Part shown: positions 6,454 to 9,589 of the stretch, in pieces | Position numbering within the stretch: position 1 is the first letter of the stretch | How the letters are laid out: every line of letters starts with the position of its first letter | Source: Candidatus Omnitrophota bacterium | GTDB lineage: Bacteria; Omnitrophota; Gorgyraeia; JABMRN01 | Direction: 5' to 3' | Assembly: GCA_028702395.1 (NCBI GenBank) | Contig: JAQVOV010000055.1 | Span: 1-9,589 of the forward strand | Length of the DNA: 9,589 nucleotides | Program-made: the position numbers and the translations under genes | Notes under the pieces: generated by a model | What the model saw: the letters and a program-made list of their open reading frames with translations, nothing else | Database searches by the model: none | Told to the model about the DNA's origin: nothing

Positions 6454-6539
6454 AGCTGTCAGCTTTCAGAAAAAGAACGTCCTAAATACAGTTTTAAAAA
6501 AGCTCTTTTAGAACAATCCAGCACAGACACTGACACAGA
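6454..6539. repeat. Degenerate heptamers in the pncC-thpR gap
   Basis: AGCTGTC and AGCTTTC stand in phase at 6454-6467, followed by AG, giving a two-unit array just upstream of thpR. At 6519-6539 a CAGACAC-rich stretch (CAGCACA, GACACTG, ACACAGA) is compatible with the same 7-nt spacing but is weaker. The 50 nt between them show no further structure I can defend. Confidence 0.5.
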
Positions 6540-6544
6540 CATCT

Positions 6545-7015
6545 CTAAATGATCATTAATAACAAAGAAAAAACATAGTTTGCAGCTTTGTTACGGATCG
6601 AACTACGAGTACCTTTAAAAATCCTATACTCTGTAATACTATCTTTTGGACCTACAACGCTCATAAAAACAAGCCCAACAGGTTTTTCTTTTGATCCACC
6701 ACTTGGTCCGGCAATACCTGTAATGCCTACTCCAAAATCAGTACCAGCGATTTTTTTTACATTTTTTGCCATTTGATGAGCTACTGGGCCACTAACAGCT
6801 CCAACTTTTTCAATGGCTTTCTTTGGGATCTTGAGAAATTCATCTTTTGCATCATTTGAATATAGGACCATTCCCATTTTCACATATGAAGAACTTCCTG
6901 AAACATCTGTAAGTCTTTTTAAAACAAGCCCTCCTGTACAAGATTCAGCAACAGCAATAGTAAGTTTTTTTCGCTTTAAAAATTTTCCTACTTTTTCTTC
7001 AAGTTTTTCTCGCAT
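6545..7015 (-). CDS. pncC: Nicotinamide-nucleotide amidohydrolase PncC (CinA C-terminal domain)
   Basis: A 156-residue protein corresponding to the C-terminal domain of CinA alone; the roughly 250-residue N-terminal COG1058 domain is absent, as in E. coli PncC (about 165 residues). The enzyme deamidates nicotinamide mononucleotide to nicotinic acid mononucleotide in NAD recycling. Visible: the nucleophile motif AESCTGGL (23-30, S25), VLYSNDAK (50-57), GAVS (72-75), GVGITGIAGPSGG (95-107) and KPVGLVFMSV. There is no sign of a broken N-terminal domain upstream, where the gap is repeats, so standalone PncC is the natural form. The start has AGAGG at 5-nt spacing. It may be transcribed from hflKC or from an unrecognised promoter in the gap. 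Confidence 0.93.
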   Translation of the reverse strand: MREKLEEKVGKFLKRKKLTIAVAESCTGGLVLKRLTDVSGSSSYVKMGMVLYSNDAKDEFLKIPKKAIEKVGAVSGPVAHQMAKNVKKIAGTDFGVGITGIAGPSGGSKEKPVGLVFMSVVGPKDSITEYRIFKGTRSSIRNKAANYVFSLLLMII

Positions 7016-7035
7016 ATAGACCTCTTCCTTTTAAT

Positions 7036-7125
7036 CGTTATGCATTAAGCGTTATACGTTATGCGTAAAGTTATATTGACTTTTCACGTTTACCCTTACG
7101 CACAACACACAACGCATAACGCATT
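7036..7125. repeat. Inverted pair of heptamer arrays upstream of pncC (word CGTTATG)
   Basis: The left array has five in-phase units: CGTTATG, CATTAAG, CGTTATA, CGTTATG and CGTAAAG (7036-7070). The right array has four units of the reverse-complement type: ACGCACA, ACACACA, ACGCATA and ACGCATT (7098-7125). The arms share a perfect 10-bp inverted repeat (7057-7066 with 7112-7121). The spacer is about 27 nt. The left array lies between the end of hflC and the pncC Shine-Dalgarno. Confidence 0.87.
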
Positions 7126-7137
7126 GCGAACCCCCTA

Positions 7138-8088
7138 TTAAACCTCTTTTATGTCTTTTAGATATTTGAAATATTCACCATCCGTCGACATTATTATCGT
7201 TGTCTGGCCATCCACAGTTCGCTTATAGGTATCCAAGGTCTTAAGAAAAGAATAAAATTCAGGATCTTTATTGTAAGCCTGTGCGTATATTGTTATTGCC
7301 TGCGCATCAGCATTTCCTTTTATCTCTTCAGCAACTTTATAAGCTTCTGAAGTAATTTGATCCATTTCCTTTTCTATACGGCCTTCTATCTCAGCTTTTT
7401 TCCCCTGACCTTCAGATCGATATTGTTCAGCGGCTCTCTTTCTTTCAGAGATCATTCTCTCATACACTTTCATCTGTACACTATCAATATAATTTATCCT
7501 TTTTATCCTGACATCAATAAGAGTTATCCCGTATTGCGGTACTATTTTCTGAGCTTCTTCAAGGATCTCTCTTGTTAAACCTTCTCTGCCTATAGTTATT
7601 TTTTCGAGTTGTTCAGTAATATCAGAACCTCCTTCGATATATTCAACATCTGTTTCCAAAATTCTATTTGAATCTCTGACTGCTTCAACAAGCCCATGGT
7701 TTGTAATGACATTTTTTGTTGATGAATCGAGGATATCATCCAAACGAGCATGTGCGCCTGTTTCATTGTTCACAGATTGCATGAATTTCAATGCATCTGT
7801 TATTTTCCATCTTGCAGTTGTATCTACAAATATATATTTTTTGTCTTTCGTTGGTATCTGATTGGCCTCTCCATCCCATTCAAGTATTCTTTTTTCAAAT
7901 CGATTCACTTGCTGTATAAAAGGTACTTTAAAATGCAATCCTGCATTAACAACAGGTTTTCCTATTGGCCTGCCAAACTGCGTTATAACAATTTGTTCGG
8001 TTTCATTTACTACATACAACGCCCCTGTTAAGAACAATATCGCAATGATGATTACAGCTGATACAATAATTGAGATAATACCTTTCAT
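7138..8088 (-). CDS. hflC: FtsH-associated membrane protein HflC (SPFH/prohibitin family)
   Basis: A 316-residue protein (E. coli HflC is 334). One N-terminal membrane helix (about 4-25) is followed by an SPFH domain facing the periplasm, starting VNETEQIVITQFGRPIG (27-43) and GLHFKVPFI (50-58). A long charged coiled coil (about 205-265) carries the family signature RAAEQYRSEGQGKKAEI (218-234), and the C-terminal part has ADAQAITIYAQAYNKDPEFY (260-279). HflC forms the large HflKC ring that encloses and modulates the membrane protease FtsH. Its start overlaps the hflK stop as ATGA, preceded by a GGTGG-type Shine-Dalgarno (8094-8098), so translation is coupled. All parts are intact. Confidence 0.96.
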   Translation of the reverse strand: MKGIISIIVSAVIIIAILFLTGALYVVNETEQIVITQFGRPIGKPVVNAGLHFKVPFIQQVNRFEKRILEWDGEANQIPTKDKKYIFVDTTARWKITDALKFMQSVNNETGAHARLDDILDSSTKNVITNHGLVEAVRDSNRILETDVEYIEGGSDITEQLEKITIGREGLTREILEEAQKIVPQYGITLIDVRIKRINYIDSVQMKVYERMISERKRAAEQYRSEGQGKKAEIEGRIEKEMDQITSEAYKVAEEIKGNADAQAITIYAQAYNKDPEFYSFLKTLDTYKRTVDGQTTIIMSTDGEYFKYLKDIKEV

Positions 8089-9095
8089 TTTACACCACCT
8101 TCCTTGGTCAAGTCCAGAAACGGCAATACTGCATTTTGCTGTTGATCAAAAATGAATTTTTTCCCTATTTTGGGAAGTATCTCACCCATAGTTTCTAAAT
8201 ACAATCTTTTCCTGGTCACTTCTTTTGCCCCTTTGTAAGCATCATAGGTTGCTGTGAATTTTGCAGCATCTCCTTTTGCTTTATTCACTCTTTCAAGTGC
8301 ATATCCTTCAGCTTCCCTTATTGTTTTTTCAGCTTCTCCTTTTGCTTTAGGAATGACTTTGTTGTATGCTTCCCAAGCCTGATTTATCATCTTTTCTTTT
8401 TCCTGTTTAGCAGCATTTACCTCATTAAACGATGGTTTAACAGCATCTGGAGGATTAACGTTCTGCAGTTTAACAACAACTATCTGTATACCGCTATCAT
8501 ATAGATCCATTATATTTTGAAGTTTTTCCTGTACTTGCAGATTGATCTCAACACGTCGGGTTGTAAGTACTTCATTAACAGTGCTATCTCCTACAACTTC
8601 ACGCATAACAGATTGAGAGATATTTCTTACAGTATTTAGGGGCTCCCGTACATTGAACAAAAGTTTAACAGGATCTTTAACCTTGAACTGGACAATCCAT
8701 TCTACTTCAAGAACATTCAGATCACCTGTAAGCATAAGCGATTCCTCAGTGTAATTCTTGGTAGAATATCTACTTGCAATACCTGCTTTTGTTGTTCTAA
8801 ATCCAAATTCCTCTTTAAAAACATATGTAACTTTTACTTTATTCACATTTTCGATGAACGGTATTTTGAAGTTAAGACCAGGGTTAACTGTCCGAACATA
8901 TTTCCCGAATCTTCTTATAACTCCTACTTCATCTGTCCCTACAGAAAAGATCCCTGAAAGCAATGTTGCAATTACTACAAAAAGCAATAAAAGGACAGGC
9001 CCAGTTGTTTTGAATTTTTCCATAGTTTCTTTTGCTTTTTTCGCCAATTCATCACCACCTTTAAAAAGGTCTTCAGGCGTTTGCCAATCATTCAT
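8085..9095 (-). CDS. hflK: FtsH-associated membrane protein HflK (SPFH/prohibitin family)
   Basis: Called as 336 residues from the ATG at 9093-9095, which begins MNDWQTPEDLF and has a strong AAAGGGGG Shine-Dalgarno (9100-9107) 4 nt upstream. The frame stays open 27 codons further, to an ATG at 9174-9176, but that extension is translated repeat DNA and lacks a ribosome site. A short N-terminus precedes one membrane helix (about 31-52), then an SPFH domain (VGTDEVGVIRRFGKYV, PGLNFKIPFIENV), a coiled coil (about 220-290) and the tail. E. coli HflK (419 residues) has a longer Gly-rich N-terminus missing here. It partners HflC in the FtsH-regulating ring. A promoter is predicted at 9366-9394, giving an unusually long repeat-filled leader of about 260 nt. 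Confidence 0.95.
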   Translation of the reverse strand: MNDWQTPEDLFKGGDELAKKAKETMEKFKTTGPVLLLLFVVIATLLSGIFSVGTDEVGVIRRFGKYVRTVNPGLNFKIPFIENVNKVKVTYVFKEEFGFRTTKAGIASRYSTKNYTEESLMLTGDLNVLEVEWIVQFKVKDPVKLLFNVREPLNTVRNISQSVMREVVGDSTVNEVLTTRRVEINLQVQEKLQNIMDLYDSGIQIVVVKLQNVNPPDAVKPSFNEVNAAKQEKEKMINQAWEAYNKVIPKAKGEAEKTIREAEGYALERVNKAKGDAAKFTATYDAYKGAKEVTRKRLYLETMGEILPKIGKKFIFDQQQNAVLPFLDLTKEGGVK

Positions 9096-9118
9096 GTTTC
9101 CCCCTTTGTTATATATAA

Positions 9119-9153
9119 TGTGTCCTGTGTCTTGGGTCATGTGTCCTGTGTCG
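9119..9153. repeat. Heptamer array, word TGTGTCC, near hflK start
   Basis: Five in-phase heptamers: TGTGTCC, TGTGTCT, TGGGTCA, TGTGTCC and TGTGTCG. The array lies 11 nt upstream of the hflK Shine-Dalgarno. The 19-nt segment at 9134-9152 recurs exactly at 9420-9438, on the other side of the long array and the promoter, so the two copies bracket them as direct repeats. Confidence 0.88.
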
Positions 9154-9170
9154 TAACACATAACCCCATG

Positions 9171-9366
9171 ACTCATGACGCATTACTCATGACGCATTAC
9201 TCATGACACAGTACTTATAACGCAGTACCCATTACACAGTACTCATAACGCATTACTCATGACGCAGTACCCATGACACTGTACTCATGACGCATTACTC
9301 ATGACGCAGTACCCATTACACAGTACTCATAACGCATTACTCATGACGCAGTACTCACGACCCGTA
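9171..9366. repeat. Fourteen-unit tandem array (14 nt = 2 x 7) in the hflK leader
   Basis: Fourteen contiguous units of exactly 14 nt with consensus ACYCATRACRCAKT; the last unit is diverged and runs into the hflK -10 box. Each unit is itself two related heptamers (NCATNAC pattern). Units 5-7 (9227-9268) are identical to units 11-13 (9311-9352), showing an 84-nt higher-order period. There are no unique spacers, so it is not a CRISPR array. It lies wholly in the predicted hflK leader. Confidence 0.93.
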
Positions 9367-9394
9367 TAATACCACAGTTATTTTAGGTTTGCAA
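9366..9394 (-). promoter_or_regulatory. Predicted promoter of hflK-hflC
   Basis: On the minus strand TTGCAA (9389-9394), a 17-nt spacer and TATTAT (9366-9371), with TGG before the -10 giving an extended -10. The predicted start near 9359 lies inside the terminal unit of the tandem array, so the whole array would be transcribed. This unique segment (about 9367-9403) sits between two heptamer arrays and is one of the few non-repeated pieces of the gap. Confidence 0.68.
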
Positions 9395-9398
9395 ACCT
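9385..9398. promoter_or_regulatory. Perfect 14-bp palindrome over the hflK -35 box
   Basis: AGGTTTGCAAACCT reads identically on both strands and is centred on the -35 hexamer TTGCAA. A dimeric repressor or activator bound here would directly control hflKC. The regulator is not identifiable from the window. Confidence 0.5.
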
Positions 9399-9403
9399 TT
9401 CTT

Positions 9404-9439
9404 TGAGTCATGTGTCTGTGGGTCATGTGTCCTGTGTCT
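9404..9439. repeat. Heptamer array, word TGTGTCT, upstream of hflK promoter
   Basis: TGAGTCA, TGTGTCT, an 8-nt GTGGGTCA, TGTGTCC and TGTGTCT. It uses the same word as 9119-9153 and contains the second copy of the exact 19-nt repeat (9420-9438). It lies immediately upstream of the palindrome/promoter segment. Confidence 0.85.
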
Positions 9440-9465
9440 CTGCTTAAAACTTCGATTTAGCCGCG

Positions 9466-9589
9466 AGCTACGCGCAGCGCGCTACGAGCTTAAGGTTCGT
9501 CCTGTATTCACGTTCCTACAGCTCGCTACTCGGTACTCATAGCACAACCCATGACACATTACTCATTACGTGCCACGCGTAGCACTTAG
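9466..9589. repeat. GC-rich and degenerate heptamers at right edge
   Basis: AGCTACG, CGCAGCG, CGCTACG and AGCTTAA stand in 7-nt phase at 9466-9493. From about 9515 a second run continues to the edge: CTCGCTA, CTCGGTA, CTCATAG, CACAACC, CATGACA, CATTACT and CATTACG (9522-9570), returning to the CAT-AC type words of the long array. 9461-9490 is 73% G+C (22 of 30), far above the rest of the window. I see no gene, RNA or further promoter in 9440-9589; the next gene upstream lies outside. Confidence 0.6.

Noticed and set aside
7070..7075. Possible -10 (TATAAC, minus strand) for a pncC promoter
   Set aside because: No acceptable -35 hexamer 15-19 nt upstream and no TGn extension, so I do not call a promoter in this gap.
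6545..7137. Truncated full-length CinA with a lost N-terminal domain
   Set aside because: The protein starts cleanly with a ribosome site, standalone PncC is common, and no remnant of the N-terminal domain is visible upstream in any frame.
557..9156. Plus-strand open frames of 60-130 codons, for example at 4938-5270 and 8758-9156
   Set aside because: All lie opposite strongly conserved minus-strand genes, lack ribosome sites and show no recognisable motifs; they are by-products of coding on the other strand.
9096..9176. Longer HflK starting at the ATG at 9174-9176 (27 extra residues)
   Set aside because: The extension is translated TGTGTC heptamer sequence, has no ribosome binding site and no resemblance to HflK N-termini, whereas the ATG at 9093-9095 has a strong Shine-Dalgarno.
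9171..9366. CRISPR array
   Set aside because: Units are 14 nt, contiguous and degenerate, with no unique spacers and no cas genes nearby.
9574..9589. Near-palindrome at the right edge read as a recombination site
   Set aside because: It is short, imperfect, cut close to the window edge and built from the same heptamer-type words, so nothing supports site-specific recombination.

Overview
The window reads as a stretch of an AT-rich (roughly one third G+C) chromosome from a diderm bacterium. Every recognisable gene is on the minus strand. The outer membrane is inferred from a SurA-type periplasmic chaperone, a lipobox-bearing parvulin and HflK/HflC. GatC implies tRNA-dependent Gln/Asn-tRNA formation, and PdxA implies DXP-dependent vitamin B6 synthesis. 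An uncultured lineage such as Omnitrophota would fit the gene content and the repeat-filled gaps, but that assignment is a weak inference.

Layout in transcription order (right to left). (1) 9096-9589 holds no gene. It is almost entirely degenerate 7-nt-periodic repeats, plus a good promoter (9366-9394) for hflK. (2) hflK-hflC (9095-7138) overlap by ATGA. (3) pncC (cinA C-terminal domain alone), thpR and ychF follow, each behind a 110-140 nt gap that carries heptamer repeats. ychF ends at a probable terminator. (4) A separate little gene at 4523-4269 has its own promoter and terminator. It encodes an 84-residue peptide with a charged leader-like start and a Gly/Thr/Cys-rich uncharged remainder, resembling a RiPP precursor. 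(5) A promoter at 4158-4186 drives a tightly overlapping operon: lipoprotein parvulin, surA, pdxA, rsmA (4125-539). surA-pdxA-rsmA is the gene order also known from Enterobacteria. (6) A 206-nt gap with two strong hairpins, a promoter and a heptamer array precedes gatC (332-33). gatA would be expected past the left edge.

Two things stand out. First, nearly every larger gap contains tandem or near-tandem heptamers. Each gap uses its own 7-mer word, several as inverted pairs, and in the two cases where a promoter is convincing (hflK, gatC) the array lies inside the predicted 5' leader. The two gaps flanking the small peptide gene lack heptamers and carry ordinary promoter/terminator signals instead. 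Second, the small peptide gene itself is an unrecognised, independently transcribed candidate RiPP-like precursor with no maturation enzyme in view. The remaining genes are housekeeping: protein quality control at the envelope (HflKC, SurA, PrsA-like), ribosome biogenesis and translation (RsmA, YchF, GatC), and cofactor or RNA metabolism (PdxA, PncC, ThpR).
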